Below are positions 16,961 through 25,561 of a stretch of DNA of 25,961 nucleotides, in pieces (within the stretch, counting starts at the first letter, position 1; each line of letters starts with the position of its first letter). The notes below the pieces were generated by a model that saw only the letters and a program-made list of their open reading frames with translations, ran no database searches and was not told where the DNA came from. Source of the stretch: an uncultured Clostridium sp. (GTDB lineage Bacteria > Bacillota > Clostridia > TANB77 > CAG-508); the NCBI GenBank assembly GCA_946495905.1, contig CAMMEP010000014.1, positions 1 to 25,961 on the forward strand, in the 5' to 3' direction. A program made the position numbers and the translations under genes.

Positions 16961-19063
16961 TCACAAACTAAATGTAAGAGCAAGATCTATAGAAGTTCTA
17001 TCATTTCCGCCTGTTCCTCCCTGACATTCTATTGTTAATACATCTCCAGCATTTAAATTACATGTTGTGTTTACTGTTGTATCATTCAAATTGTCCTGTC
17101 CATTTCCCGCATAAGCACCTGTATACCAAAGATTACGTTGTTCAACACCATTTATGCATAGAATAACTTTACCTTCATACCAAGTCCATCCATCAACTGC
17201 TCCTAAATTAATACTTCCTGTTATTTTAAGTCCTGTAATTGGTATATTAGCTTTTATACCGTATCCAGATTTACTAAGTGCTGTTCCACTAACAGACCAG
17301 CCGGTTCCCCATGATGCTGTACCTTCACCATTATTATGTGGCTTTGAGGCTGGCACTTTACCTGTAGCACTAACATAATGTCCACTCCAATTAAGAGTTG
17401 CAGTACTTGTAGCATATACCCAAGTAGCATAAAATGTTGTACTTGATGATAGTGTAACAGATGCTCCCGCATTATATTTTGTTCCACTAGCACTTCCCAT
17501 TGCCCAATTTTGAAATGCGTAATTGGTTCTTGTAAATCCATTACTTCGTAAACTAAAACTTGGATTTACTGCATTTCCATTGTTATAATATCTTGTTCCG
17601 CTTTGGTTTGCTGTACTTCCTCCTGTTGCTCCATTTCCATTATAGGTTAATGTTATAGTTTGACTAAATACTGCATATAATGTTATATTACTTGTTCCCA
17701 TTGTTTTTGAACTTAATACACTTGAACTTGCTGTTGTATCTTCTCTCCATCCTACAAATGTATATCCGCTTTTACTTGGTGTAAAGTTTAGTCCATTTAA
17801 AACAGATTCTCCTGGTGCAAAAGCTTGTGTCTGCGTACTATTTGTATCAATGTAATAGGTTACAATATAGTTTTGTGTCGCTATTTCTTTTCCTGCACTT
17901 ATATTTCCTGCTTCATCTTTTACCCATACATAATAAGTAGTTCCTACACTTAAATCACTTATTGTTGTAGATAAACTTGCTGTGTTAGTTACTGTTGTAA
18001 ACTCTGTTGGCTCTGTGTTACTTGTTGTTACTGCATATCCTATTATTCCACTTGCTTCATCTGTTGCTCCTATTGTTATTGTTGTCTGGGTCGATGTTAC
18101 TGTATTTATTACTGGTTTTGTTTTGTCTATCTTACTCACTTGTGCTACTGCATAATTACTTTCATTCGTTCCATCATATAGTCTTACATACATTTCTCCA
18201 TTTTCACTAAAGGTTTGACTATTTCCGTCTTCCCATTGGCTTGCATCTTTACTTGTTTGTACTCTTGCTCCTGATGGTATTGTTATCTTACTCATATCTG
18301 CTGTTACTACTACGTTTCCATTTGTCCATCCATCTGGTTCATATGTAAATATTATATCTTGTTCTTCTATTTCTCCTATTGTTGTAGTTTCTATTATTCC
18401 ACTCTCTTTTACATCTGTTCCATTTGGATTTGTTGCTTCTACTTTTATTTGATATTGGTTCTTCTCTTCTAATCCTTCGAAAGTATATTCACTTGTTTTA
18501 CTCGTTTCTTTTAATGTATACTCTTCTTCTCCTTTTGTTATATTCTTAATATAATATTTATATTCTCCACTTGCCATTGCACTTGCATTTGCTTTTACTG
18601 TAATACTACTTGTTGTTACATTTGTTATTTCTATCTGCAAGTTTGGTAGCAAATTACCTGCTGTTCCTTGATATATTATTTCTACGTCTCCATCATTTTT
18701 ATCTCTTACTAAGAATACATACTCATCTTCTACTGTTATGTATTTTTCATCCTCATTATCTGTATCTTGTATGTCCTCGTCACCTATAATACCTTCATCT
18801 TTTATATGATTCAAATAATCTTCTATGGTTATATGGCCTTCTTCATCAATTAAAGATTCCATTTTTTCCATATCTAGCATTTCTTGCAAATCTGCTATTT
18901 TTTGCTGTAACTTTGCTTCTTCTGCTCTTGTTATTAGCCCATTGCTTCCAAATGCCATATTAATACTAATTGCTGCTAATATAATCAATACTACAATAGT
19001 TATTACTAATGCAATTAACGTTATTCCTTTTTCCTCATAATACCTTCTGTTCCTTCCCTTCAT
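16961..19063 (-). CDS. Prepilin-like surface protein with fibronectin-III-like and InlB B-type repeats
   Basis: This 700-residue protein starts with a class III (type IV pilin-like) signal: EEKG then ITLIALVITIVVLIILAAISI (14-34), followed by a helix to about 75. The conserved Glu at position 5 after the cleavage site is Ala (A18). An FN3-like domain spans about 139-229, and an Ig-like segment with TKPVINTV follows. A second FN3-like domain (about 317-400) holds TTYYVWVKDEAGNIS. Two InlB B-repeat-like units (about 400-548) contain SKSGYTFVGWRED and RTNYAFQNWAMGS with LYAVF and FYATW ends. Residues about 550-700 form an uncharacterised beta-rich C-terminal domain. It is probably a surface adhesin or minor pilin-like tip protein. 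No pilus assembly genes are nearby. It is transcribed alone from the promoter at 19186-19214. Confidence 0.8.
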   Translation of the reverse strand: MKGRNRRYYEEKGITLIALVITIVVLIILAAISINMAFGSNGLITRAEEAKLQQKIADLQEMLDMEKMESLIDEEGHITIEDYLNHIKDEGIIGDEDIQDTDNEDEKYITVEDEYVFLVRDKNDGDVEIIYQGTAGNLLPNLQIEITNVTTSSITVKANASAMASGEYKYYIKNITKGEEEYTLKETSKTSEYTFEGLEEKNQYQIKVEATNPNGTDVKESGIIETTTIGEIEEQDIIFTYEPDGWTNGNVVVTADMSKITIPSGARVQTSKDASQWEDGNSQTFSENGEMYVRLYDGTNESNYAVAQVSKIDKTKPVINTVTSTQTTITIGATDEASGIIGYAVTTSNTEPTEFTTVTNTASLSTTISDLSVGTTYYVWVKDEAGNISAGKEIATQNYIVTYYIDTNSTQTQAFAPGESVLNGLNFTPSKSGYTFVGWREDTTASSSVLSSKTMGTSNITLYAVFSQTITLTYNGNGATGGSTANQSGTRYYNNGNAVNPSFSLRSNGFTRTNYAFQNWAMGSASGTKYNAGASVTLSSSTTFYATWVYATSTATLNWSGHYVSATGKVPASKPHNNGEGTASWGTGWSVSGTALSKSGYGIKANIPITGLKITGSINLGAVDGWTWYEGKVILCINGVEQRNLWYTGAYAGNGQDNLNDTTVNTTCNLNAGDVLTIECQGGTGGNDRTSIDLALTFSL

Positions 19064-19126
19064 TTTTATCCCCCTTTTTTACTTTCGTTCTAATCTCCTT
19101 TATATATAAATCTGAAGTACAAGAAA

Positions 19127-19170
19127 ATAGGCTATTAATTCTATATGTCTTGAATTTCTTTATAGCCTAT
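19127..19170 (-). other. Hairpin in the leader of the prepilin-like gene
   Basis: ATAGGCTAT (19127-19135) and ATAGCCTAT (19162-19170) pair perfectly across 26 bases. It starts about ten bases after the inferred transcription start, so it would cap the mRNA. I do not recognise it as a known riboswitch. Confidence 0.45.
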
Positions 19171-19185
19171 CTCTTCGTTAATTAT

Positions 19186-19214
19186 ATTATAGCTTTTCAC
19201 ACATCCTTAGTCAA
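19186..19214 (-). promoter_or_regulatory. Promoter of the prepilin-like gene
   Basis: On the minus strand TTGACT (19209-19214) and a perfect TATAAT (19186-19191) are 17 bases apart. The gene-free stretch 19064-19381 holds this promoter, the leader hairpin at 19127-19170 and the hairpin at 19336-19367. Confidence 0.7.
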
Positions 19215-19335
19215 TATCTTTCTCTATTGTAATATAAACGTAATATTTTTGTAATTGATTTGTAATAATACAAACAATTTACTCTAGTATTAATCCCACT
19301 ATTCCGCCAAATAATTCTTATATTATTTTGATAAT

Positions 19336-19367
19336 GGAGAAAGCAAGAAGATTGCAATGCTCTCTCC
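19336..19367 (-). terminator. Hairpin after the wall-hydrolase gene
   Basis: On the minus strand GGAGAGAGCA pairs with TGCTTTCTCC through one G-U pair, about 15 bases after the stop codon. The T-tract on this strand is weak. It is a probable terminator. Confidence 0.45.
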
Positions 19368-19381
19368 TTGCTTATTTTTTG

Positions 19382-20080
19382 CTACTCCCATGTTTCAGGA
19401 AGGATTCCAAAGAATTGGTTACCAATTGTTTCTATCACTTCTCCTTGCTTTTTTTCTGACTGGAAGATAAGCTTTTCCGAAACAACAGGACCATTTTGTA
19501 AAACATCCTCTGCAATTTCATAGATTCTGTCATAAACATAATCTTCTTTCACAGAGGTTATTTTATCTCTGGACTCATATTGGTTAGAGTACACTTGCTC
19601 CGCTATCGTTGTTCCAAGCCCAATATAGTTCATCTTTGCTCGGTTTACTAAGCACGAAGCTGTAAGGTAAGCTGCTCTTTCCGCTTCTTCCTCTGATAAC
19701 TCTTCGAAGAATACTCCTACTTCATAGAATACCGTATTTCCTACTAAGTAGATATCTGTATCGGTATATGGAAAATAGGGCTCTTCGTTAGAATCTGTAC
19801 TAACAGAATAGGATACATTTTGTACTTGTGGTACATCAATAACCGCTTCTGTTAAATACTCCGTTTTTTCCACGGTTTCTGTGCTTTCTTCCTCTTCAGG
19901 AATTGAATCTTCTGCCTCTAGCTCTGGAGTAGTTGTTATTTCTTGCCGAACTTCTATTGGCTTCTCATCCTGTTTCGTCCAAGCGGGTATTAATCCAAAG
20001 ATTGCTACCAATAATGCCAGTACACCTCCTATTATTGCAGAGAATATGTTCTCTGCTAATGTGTGTTTCTTTTTTCTCAT
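19382..20080 (-). CDS. SleB/CwlJ-like cell wall hydrolase (divergent), membrane-anchored
   Basis: This is a probable peptidoglycan hydrolase of the SleB/CwlJ (Hydrolase_2) family, 232 residues. Residues about 13-34 form one membrane segment, then an acidic linker (50-80) leads to the catalytic domain (about 108-230). E120 in NTVFYEVG occupies the position of the catalytic Glu of spore cortex hydrolases. Further family-like segments are AAYLTASCLVNRA, TTIAEQVYSNQYES and EKLIFQS...GNQFFG. The match is by pattern only and the sequence is divergent. With one anchor and no spore signal it could act in the vegetative wall or in the spore. It is divergent from glmS and has its own promoter (20149-20177). 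ATG follows AAGGAGAAAG. Confidence 0.65.
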   Translation of the reverse strand: MRKKKHTLAENIFSAIIGGVLALLVAIFGLIPAWTKQDEKPIEVRQEITTTPELEAEDSIPEEEESTETVEKTEYLTEAVIDVPQVQNVSYSVSTDSNEEPYFPYTDTDIYLVGNTVFYEVGVFFEELSEEEAERAAYLTASCLVNRAKMNYIGLGTTIAEQVYSNQYESRDKITSVKEDYVYDRIYEIAEDVLQNGPVVSEKLIFQSEKKQGEVIETIGNQFFGILPETWE

Positions 20081-20148
20081 TTGTTCTTTCTCCTTTTTTG
20101 CTATCCTGCTTAATTGTACAGGATTATTTTACTTTTACTATACTATAT

Positions 20149-20177
20149 ATTTTAGCACAATTTACATAATTTTTCAA
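20149..20177 (-). promoter_or_regulatory. Promoter of the wall-hydrolase gene
   Basis: On the minus strand TTGAAA (20172-20177) and TAAAAT (20149-20154) are 17 bases apart, with TG at the extended -10 position. Confidence 0.55.
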
Positions 20178-20237
20178 ATTTATCATGCCTCCCTAAGCTA
20201 GTAGCTAGCACATTTCTGTTAAAATCTTCAAATATAT

Positions 20238-20266
20238 TTGACACATTTTCTAATTTATAGTAATAT
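20238..20266 (+). promoter_or_regulatory. Promoter of glmS
   Basis: A perfect TTGACA (20238-20243) is followed after 17 bases by TAATAT (20261-20266). Initiation near 20274 leaves about 60 bases ahead of the ribozyme cleavage site. Confidence 0.6.
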
Positions 20267-20324
20267 ACTACCATAACTTAAGAATAGCTTTACAAATTTA
20301 TTTTTAATAGAAAGGAGTTTTAGT

Positions 20325-20485
20325 TTAAATGTAAGCGCCTGGAAATAGAAATACTATGTTGACGAGGTAGAAACTTATCGAAAGATTCGGCGGGTGGTTT
20401 CTTGGCATTTGATTACTGCCATAAATATTAGTTAAAGCCTGATAGTAATATCAGTATACAAAGCTAATAGGGTAATCTTTATTTG
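20325..20485 (+). ncRNA. glmS ribozyme (glucosamine-6-phosphate-activated)
   Basis: This is the self-cleaving riboswitch that shuts off GlmS synthesis when glucosamine-6-phosphate is plentiful. Recognised pieces are AAGCGCC at the cleavage site, GACGAGG (20360-20366), TTATCGAAAGATTCGGCGGG in the core and the downstream helices to about 20485. Cleavage is expected between A20334 and G20335. The position, on the glmS strand and about 100-250 bases before its ATG, is exactly as in other Firmicutes. Boundaries are approximate. After it, AAAGGTTTA/TAAACCTTT forms another small hairpin before the SD. Confidence 0.9.
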
Positions 20486-20580
20486 TAATGCTTTCTTAAA
20501 ACAACACACTTTTAAAAAGGTTTACTTATTTTAAAATTAGCAATAAACCTTTACTATAAATTTTAAGGAGGTATTTTTTT

Positions 20581-22434
20581 ATGTGTGGTATTGTTGGATA
20601 TATTGGTAACCAAAAAGCTACACCAATATTAATTGATGGACTTTTAAGCTTAGAATATAGAGGATACGATTCTGCGGGAATTGCAACTATTGAAAAGGAT
20701 GGTATCCAAGTAATGAAGGATAAAGGAAGAGTTAAAAATTTATATGAGTTAGAAGGTATTAATAATTTAATGGGAACTGTTGGTATTGCTCATACTAGAT
20801 GGGCAACACACGGTAAACCTTCTAAGGAAAATTCACATCCTCATATGGATAATAGTGGAAAGTTTGCCGTAGTTCATAATGGAATTATTGAAAATTATGC
20901 TGAACTAAAGGAATTTTTAGTTTCCAAAGGATATACTTTTTTATCTCAAACCGATACTGAAGTCATTCCTAATTTAATTGATTATTACTATAATTATGGT
21001 GCTGTATCAGTACTTACAGACAATAAAGAACGTTTTTTAGGGGCTTTAAAATCTGCTGTTTATGATTTAAAAGGAAGTTATGCTATTGAGGCTATTTCTC
21101 CTATTTGCCCAGATGAAATAATTGTTGTTCGAAAAGATAGCCCACTTGTTATTGGAAAAGGTAATGGCGAAAACTACATTGCTTCTGACATTCCTGCTAT
21201 TTTAAAATATACAAAAGATTTCTATTTATTAGAGGATAATGAATTTGCCGTAGTAACAAGAGAAAATGTTCGCTTTTTTGATAATAGTTTAGAAGAACAT
21301 AACAAAGCCCTTAAAAATATTGATTGGGATGCTAATGCAGCTGGAAAAGATGGTTATGAGGACTATATGTTAAAGGAAATCTTTGAGCAACCAACTGCCA
21401 TTCGCGAAACCATTGGTTCTCGATTCCGTTTAGGCGAAAAATGTTCTTTTGATGACATCGAGATAACAAAAGAATATTTAAGCACCATAAACAAAATTTA
21501 TATTGTTGCTTGTGGCACAGCAATGCATGCTGGTTTAGTTGGAAAAAATCTAATTGAAAAACTTTGTAAAATTAATACAGAAGTAGATATTGCATCTGAA
21601 TTTCGATATAGAGATCCTTTAATTGATGAACATACACTTTGCATATATATTAGTCAATCTGGAGAAACAGCAGACACGATTGCAGCTTTAAAACTTGCTA
21701 AATCTAAAGGAGCTAAGACTCTTGCTATTTCTAATGTGATTGGAAGCTCTATTACTAGAGAAGCAGATTACTCTATTTATACCCATGCTGGTCCTGAAAT
21801 TGCTGTTGCTTCTACAAAGGCATATACTTCCCAAGTAGTTCTTATAGCAATCCTCGCTATGTATTTTGCTGAAGTACTAGGAAGTTGTGAAAAAGATGAA
21901 ATTGAAACATTAAAAAATGATATGATTGATTTACCTGCAAAAATAGAGCAAATATTAGATAATACAAAACCTATTGAAGAATTTGCCAAAAAAGTATATA
22001 CAGAAAAAGATATGTTCTTCTTAGGACGTGGAATAGATTATAGTGTTTCTTTAGAAGGCTCACTTAAATTAAAAGAAATTTCTTACATTCATTCTGAAGC
22101 ATATGCTGCTGGCGAATTAAAACATGGACCTATTGCTTTAATTGAAAATGGTGTTACTGTAATTGGTATTATAACTAACCCTAAATTAGTAGAAAAATCA
22201 ATTAGTAATATGCAAGAAGTTATTACTAGAGGAGCAAAAACATTAATAATAACAAATCAAATACTACCAAATAGCCATTTTGATTCTGTTATTAATATAC
22301 CAGAAACAAATCCACTTATCTCCCCTATTTTATCGGTAATACCAATGCAACTTCTTTCTTACTACATTTCTAAATATAAAGGATTAGATGTAGATAAGCC
22401 AAGAAATCTTGCTAAATCTGTAACAGTAGAATAA
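20581..22434 (+). CDS. glmS: Glutamine-fructose-6-phosphate aminotransferase (isomerizing)
   Basis: GlmS makes glucosamine-6-phosphate from fructose-6-phosphate and glutamine, the first step toward UDP-GlcNAc for peptidoglycan. The N-terminal glutaminase domain begins MCGIVGYIG, with Cys2 as nucleophile after Met removal, and has LEYRGYDSAG, HTRWATHG and HNGIIENY. Two sugar isomerase (SIS) domains follow, with ACGTAMHAG and SQSGETADT near 320-365 and LGRGIDYSVSLEGSLKLKEISYIHSEAYAAGELKHGP near 480. The C-terminus DKPRNLAKSVTVE is the conserved tail. The 617 residues are normal. AAGGAGG precedes the ATG. It is controlled by the ribozyme upstream and ends in a strong terminator. Confidence 0.98.
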   Translation: MCGIVGYIGNQKATPILIDGLLSLEYRGYDSAGIATIEKDGIQVMKDKGRVKNLYELEGINNLMGTVGIAHTRWATHGKPSKENSHPHMDNSGKFAVVHNGIIENYAELKEFLVSKGYTFLSQTDTEVIPNLIDYYYNYGAVSVLTDNKERFLGALKSAVYDLKGSYAIEAISPICPDEIIVVRKDSPLVIGKGNGENYIASDIPAILKYTKDFYLLEDNEFAVVTRENVRFFDNSLEEHNKALKNIDWDANAAGKDGYEDYMLKEIFEQPTAIRETIGSRFRLGEKCSFDDIEITKEYLSTINKIYIVACGTAMHAGLVGKNLIEKLCKINTEVDIASEFRYRDPLIDEHTLCIYISQSGETADTIAALKLAKSKGAKTLAISNVIGSSITREADYSIYTHAGPEIAVASTKAYTSQVVLIAILAMYFAEVLGSCEKDEIETLKNDMIDLPAKIEQILDNTKPIEEFAKKVYTEKDMFFLGRGIDYSVSLEGSLKLKEISYIHSEAYAAGELKHGPIALIENGVTVIGIITNPKLVEKSISNMQEVITRGAKTLIITNQILPNSHFDSVINIPETNPLISPILSVIPMQLLSYYISKYKGLDVDKPRNLAKSVTVE

Positions 22435-22440
22435 GATTTT

Positions 22441-22471
22441 CTCCTCTTGATAAAAAATCAAGAGGAGTTTT
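22441..22471 (+). terminator. Terminator of glmS, shared with the convergent bofA gene
   Basis: CTCCTCTTGAT, loop AAAAA, ATCAAGAGGAG and then TTTT. The stem of 11 bp is perfect. The stop codon of the convergent BofA-family gene (22458-22460) lies inside the right arm. Confidence 0.85.
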
Positions 22472-22736
22472 CTAACCGCAGAATTATTTTTAATACAATT
22501 AACAATGCTGCACCTGGAATTCCCAGTATACCAACTAATATTGCGGTAAGTAAATTTAAGCCAATATGAAAATTAAAATTCATTCCAATGATGTTTATTA
22601 CATAAATAAGTACTCCTCCTAAAATGGAGTTTATGATTAATTTAAAAATGCTTTTTAGTGGCCATACAAATATTTTTCCAAATATAAATAGCAAAACAAT
22701 ACAAGCTAAAAAAGGTACTACAACATTAAAGTCCAA
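22458..22736 (-). CDS. bofA: BofA family protein (pro-sigma-K processing regulator)
   Basis: BofA is an integral membrane protein that, in Bacillus, holds the SpoIVFB protease inactive until engulfment is finished. This 92-residue protein has two to three hydrophobic segments (about 5-25, 33-52 and 62-85). It shows the family core NSILGGVLIYVINIIG followed by NFHIGLNLLTAILVGILGIPGAALLIVLKI. The start is TTG, with GGGGTGA about seven bases upstream. It lies downstream of a yaaL-like gene on the same strand, as in the recR-yaaL-bofA cluster of Bacillus, though recR is not here. Presence of spo0A in the window fits a sporulating host. Confidence 0.88.
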   Translation of the reverse strand: MDFNVVVPFLACIVLLFIFGKIFVWPLKSIFKLIINSILGGVLIYVINIIGMNFNFHIGLNLLTAILVGILGIPGAALLIVLKIILRLENSS

Positions 22737-22846
22737 TTTAAATCACCCCAAATGATAAGTATTCTTATTCATTTGTATGATTAAAATTGGACAAATATGC
22801 ATAGCATTGAACTTTTAAGAGTATCCCTAAAGTTTAGGAGTTCGCC

Positions 22847-23122
22847 TCAAGCTTTATTCTTCCTAATATAAATTTCGTTTATCATGTCTAGTACAATTCC
22901 TTTCTTTTGAGCTTTTTTCATTAAATAATCCAGTTTTGTTTGATTCGCTTTTATCTGATAAGAATAATAATCAATCAAGCCTTCTTCTGCATATTCAAAA
23001 TTTTTAGTAGCAGCATCTAGTTCATTTTTTGTTTTAATAATACTAACAATTAATTCTAAGTTTTTTTCATCTTCTGACTTGTCCTCTATTTTATTTTCTC
23101 TTACATATTCTTCATAAGACAT
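22847..23122 (-). CDS. YaaL-like DUF2508 family protein
   Basis: This is a small, charged, mostly helical cytosolic protein (91 residues) of unknown function. Segments TKNELDAATKNFEYAEEGLIDYYSYQIKANQTKLDYLMKKAQKKGI match the DUF2508/YaaL pattern as I know it. The ATG has TGGAGG eight bases upstream. It precedes bofA by 110 bases on the same strand, the conserved neighbour pairing, and is divergent from serS. I assign no function. Confidence 0.75.
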   Translation of the reverse strand: MSYEEYVRENKIEDKSEDEKNLELIVSIIKTKNELDAATKNFEYAEEGLIDYYSYQIKANQTKLDYLMKKAQKKGIVLDMINEIYIRKNKA

Positions 23123-23243
23123 CGTTTTCCTCCATTCTTAAATAATAATTACCTATTATTACCATTATATGTAAGGAATGTTGAATTTATACATAAAATT
23201 TCTGGTTTGTTTATTATTTTATATAGAATTTTACATAATTTTC

Positions 23244-23272
23244 TTGATATTTTTTTTATTTAGTGGTACAAT
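23244..23272 (+). promoter_or_regulatory. Promoter of serS
   Basis: TTGATA (23244-23249) and TACAAT (23267-23272) are 17 bases apart with TG at the extended -10 position. It lies about ten bases before the T-box leader. Confidence 0.65.
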
Positions 23273-23284
23273 ACTATCATTATA

Positions 23285-23516
23285 TTGAAAGCGTTTGATA
23301 AAAGACTAGTAACATGCTTCATTTTATCCAGAGAGACTATGGTTGGTGAAAATAGTTTAAAATAGTATGCGAATCTACTTTTAGAGCTTTTTATGAAAAT
23401 AAAACCGAGTGATGCCAGGTTATAGGTATTTTGAGTTGTCAATTAATTTTGAATAATTAAGGTGGTACCGCGTAAATAGATTTCGCCCTTATGCTTTATG
23501 CATAAGGGTATTTTTT
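23285..23516 (+). ncRNA. T-box leader of serS
   Basis: This is a tRNA-sensing leader: uncharged tRNA-Ser stabilises an antiterminator and allows serS transcription. Stem I runs from AAAGC (23288-23292) to GCTTT (23386-23390) and contains the AGAGAG bulge. The likely specifier is TCT (23374-23376), a serine codon, following GAA. The T-box AAGGTGGTACCGCG is at 23459-23472. The terminator stem CCCTTATGC/GCATAAGGG (23486-23508) is followed by TATTTTTT. All elements and their order are standard; the specifier choice is inferred. Confidence 0.93.
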
Positions 23517-23626
23517 CTTATATATTACTGCCCCACTTGATTTATGAAATTAATGTAAACTTAAAATATTATAAAAATGATTAATTTATATTTTAGAACT
23601 TTTTAAGTTCTAGTAGGAGGTATAAT

Positions 23627-24913
23627 ATGATAGATATTAAATTTTTAAGAGAAAACCCTGATGTGGTAAAAGAAAACATCAAGAAAAAATTTCAAGATTA
23701 CAAACTAGTTTTAGTAGATGAAGTTTTAGAACTAGATAAGAAAAACAGAGAAGCTAAACTAAAAGGGGACGATTTAAGAGCTAAAAGAAATTCTTTAAGT
23801 TCTGAAATTGGTAACCTTATGAAAAATGGTAAAAAGGAAGAAGCTGAAGAAATAAAAGTAACTGTACAAGAAATAAATAAGGAATTAGAAGAAAATGAAA
23901 AACTAGAAACAGAATATTCCGAAGCAATAACAGAAAGAATGATGAAAATTCCAAATATTATTCATGAATCTGTTCCTATTGGAGAAGATGATAGTAAAAA
24001 TGTTGAGATAGAAAAATTTGGAGAGCCAGTTGTTCCAAATTATGAAATTCCATATCATGCAGATATCATGGAAAGTTTAAATGGCCTTGACTTAGACTCT
24101 GCTAGAAGAGTGGCAGGAAACGGATTCTATTATTTAATGGGAGATGTTGCAAGACTTCATTCCGCAATTCTTTCTTATGCAAGAGATTTCATGATAAATA
24201 AAGGATTTACGTATTGCATACCACCATTCATGATTCGTAGTGATGTTGTTACAGGCGTTATGAGCTTTGAAGAAATGGATGCTATGATGTATAAAATAGA
24301 AGGTGAAGATTTATACTTAATTGGAACTAGTGAACACTCTATGATAGGAAAGTTCAAAGGGCAAATCTTGCAAAAAGCAGATATGCCATATACTATGACA
24401 TCATATTCTCCATGTTTTAGAAAAGAAAAAGGTGCTCATGGTATCGAAGAACGTGGTGTATATAGAATCCATCAATTTGAAAAACAAGAAATGATAGTTG
24501 TATGCGAACCAGAAGATAGCTGGAAATGGTATGATAAATTGTGGTCCTATACGGTTGAACTATTTAGAAGTATGGATATTCCAGTTCGTACCCTTGAATG
24601 TTGTAGTGGAGACTTAGCAGACTTAAAAGCTAAAAGCTGTGATGTTGAAGCTTGGAGCCCAAGACAAAAGAAATATTTTGAAGTTGGTAGCTGCTCTAAC
24701 TTAACCGATGCACAAGCAAGACGTTTAGGAATTCGAATTAAAGGTGAAAAAGGTAACTATTATGCACATACTTTAAACAATACTGTTGTTGCCCCACCTC
24801 GTATGTTAATTGCATTTTTAGAAAACAATTACAATGAAGATGGAAGTATTAATATTCCAGAAGTTCTTCGCCCATACATGGGAGGAACAGAAAAATTAGT
24901 ACCTAAAAAGTAG
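23627..24913 (+). CDS. serS: Serine-tRNA ligase
   Basis: SerRS charges tRNA-Ser (and tRNA-Sec where present) with serine. The N-terminal coiled-coil arm (about 25-105) that grips the tRNA long variable arm is clear from its Lys/Glu-rich heptads. The class II catalytic core has TSEHSMIGKF, the motif 2 region CFRKEKGAHGIEERGVYRIHQFEKQEM and motif 3 with NNTVVAPPRMLIAFLENN. GSCSNLTDAQARRLGIR lies between them. The 428 residues are typical. AGGAGG precedes the ATG by eight bases. Regulated by the T-box upstream. A REP-like palindrome immediately follows the stop codon. Confidence 0.98.
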   Translation: MIDIKFLRENPDVVKENIKKKFQDYKLVLVDEVLELDKKNREAKLKGDDLRAKRNSLSSEIGNLMKNGKKEEAEEIKVTVQEINKELEENEKLETEYSEAITERMMKIPNIIHESVPIGEDDSKNVEIEKFGEPVVPNYEIPYHADIMESLNGLDLDSARRVAGNGFYYLMGDVARLHSAILSYARDFMINKGFTYCIPPFMIRSDVVTGVMSFEEMDAMMYKIEGEDLYLIGTSEHSMIGKFKGQILQKADMPYTMTSYSPCFRKEKGAHGIEERGVYRIHQFEKQEMIVVCEPEDSWKWYDKLWSYTVELFRSMDIPVRTLECCSGDLADLKAKSCDVEAWSPRQKKYFEVGSCSNLTDAQARRLGIRIKGEKGNYYAHTLNNTVVAPPRMLIAFLENNYNEDGSINIPEVLRPYMGGTEKLVPKK

Positions 24914-24915
24914 CA

Positions 24916-24948
24916 ACAAGCAATTGGGGACAGTCCCCAATTGCTTGT
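24916..24948. repeat. REP-like GGGGACAGTCCCC palindrome
   Basis: A perfect 15-bp stem, ACAAGCAATTGGGGA, with loop CAG, starts three bases after the serS stop. The following T-content is low, so it is not a typical terminator. The core GGGGACAG is shared with the repeat at 10915-10968, and the flank GTCGGATTT resembles that copy's GTCCGGATTTT. Confidence 0.65.
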
Positions 24949-24979
24949 CGGATTTGCATAAATAAGGAGAATATGAATT

Positions 24980-25561
24980 ATGATAATTAAAAATCCAGAA
25001 TTTAAGATTTCTGCAGTTAGTCCAAAACAATATCCTGACGACGGACTACCTCAAATTGTATTAGTTGGAAAATCAAATGTTGGTAAATCTTCATTTATAA
25101 ATACTATGGTTAATAGAAAAAAACTTGCTAGAACTAGTAGTGAGCCTGGCAAAACTAGACAAATTAATTTTTATAATATGGATAATAAATTTTATTTTGT
25201 AGATTTGCCTGGTTATGGGTATAGTAAAATGTCTAAACAAGAACAAACTAAGGTTGGTACTTTCATTGAAGAATATTTATCTAAGAGTAAAAATATAGCT
25301 TTAATAATGTTTTTAATAGATATTAGGCATTCTCCAACTGAAAATGATAGACTAATGTACCGCTATGTTATTGATAGTGAAAGACCATGCATTATTATAG
25401 CCAATAAAGCTGATAAAATTGCCGTTACAAAAGTAGATAACCAAGTTAAAAATTTACAGAATGAACTAAATCCATTAAAAGATTTGATTTTCTTGCCATT
25501 TTCTTCCGAAAGAAAAATATATGCTGATAATGTTTGGAATGAAATTGAAAAGTATATATAA
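24980..25561 (+). CDS. ysxC: Ribosome biogenesis GTPase YsxC/EngB (YihA)
   Basis: This is an essential GTPase for assembly of the 50S subunit. The G1 motif is VGKSNVGKSSFIN, the G2 threonine lies in GKTRQINFY, G3 is VDLPGYGYSK, G4 is ANKADK and a G5-like segment FLPFSSERK follows. The 193 residues are normal. AAGGAG lies ten bases before the ATG; an earlier ATG at 24973 is out of frame and stops after five codons. It follows serS by 66 bases and is probably part of the same transcript, separated by the REP-like palindrome. Confidence 0.96.
   Translation: MIIKNPEFKISAVSPKQYPDDGLPQIVLVGKSNVGKSSFINTMVNRKKLARTSSEPGKTRQINFYNMDNKFYFVDLPGYGYSKMSKQEQTKVGTFIEEYLSKSKNIALIMFLIDIRHSPTENDRLMYRYVIDSERPCIIIANKADKIAVTKVDNQVKNLQNELNPLKDLIFLPFSSERKIYADNVWNEIEKYI

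Noticed and set aside
24916..24948. Reading the hairpin after serS as a strong terminator
   Set aside because: The stem is strong but no T-tract follows, and its core matches the repeat at 10915-10968, so a repeat element fits better.
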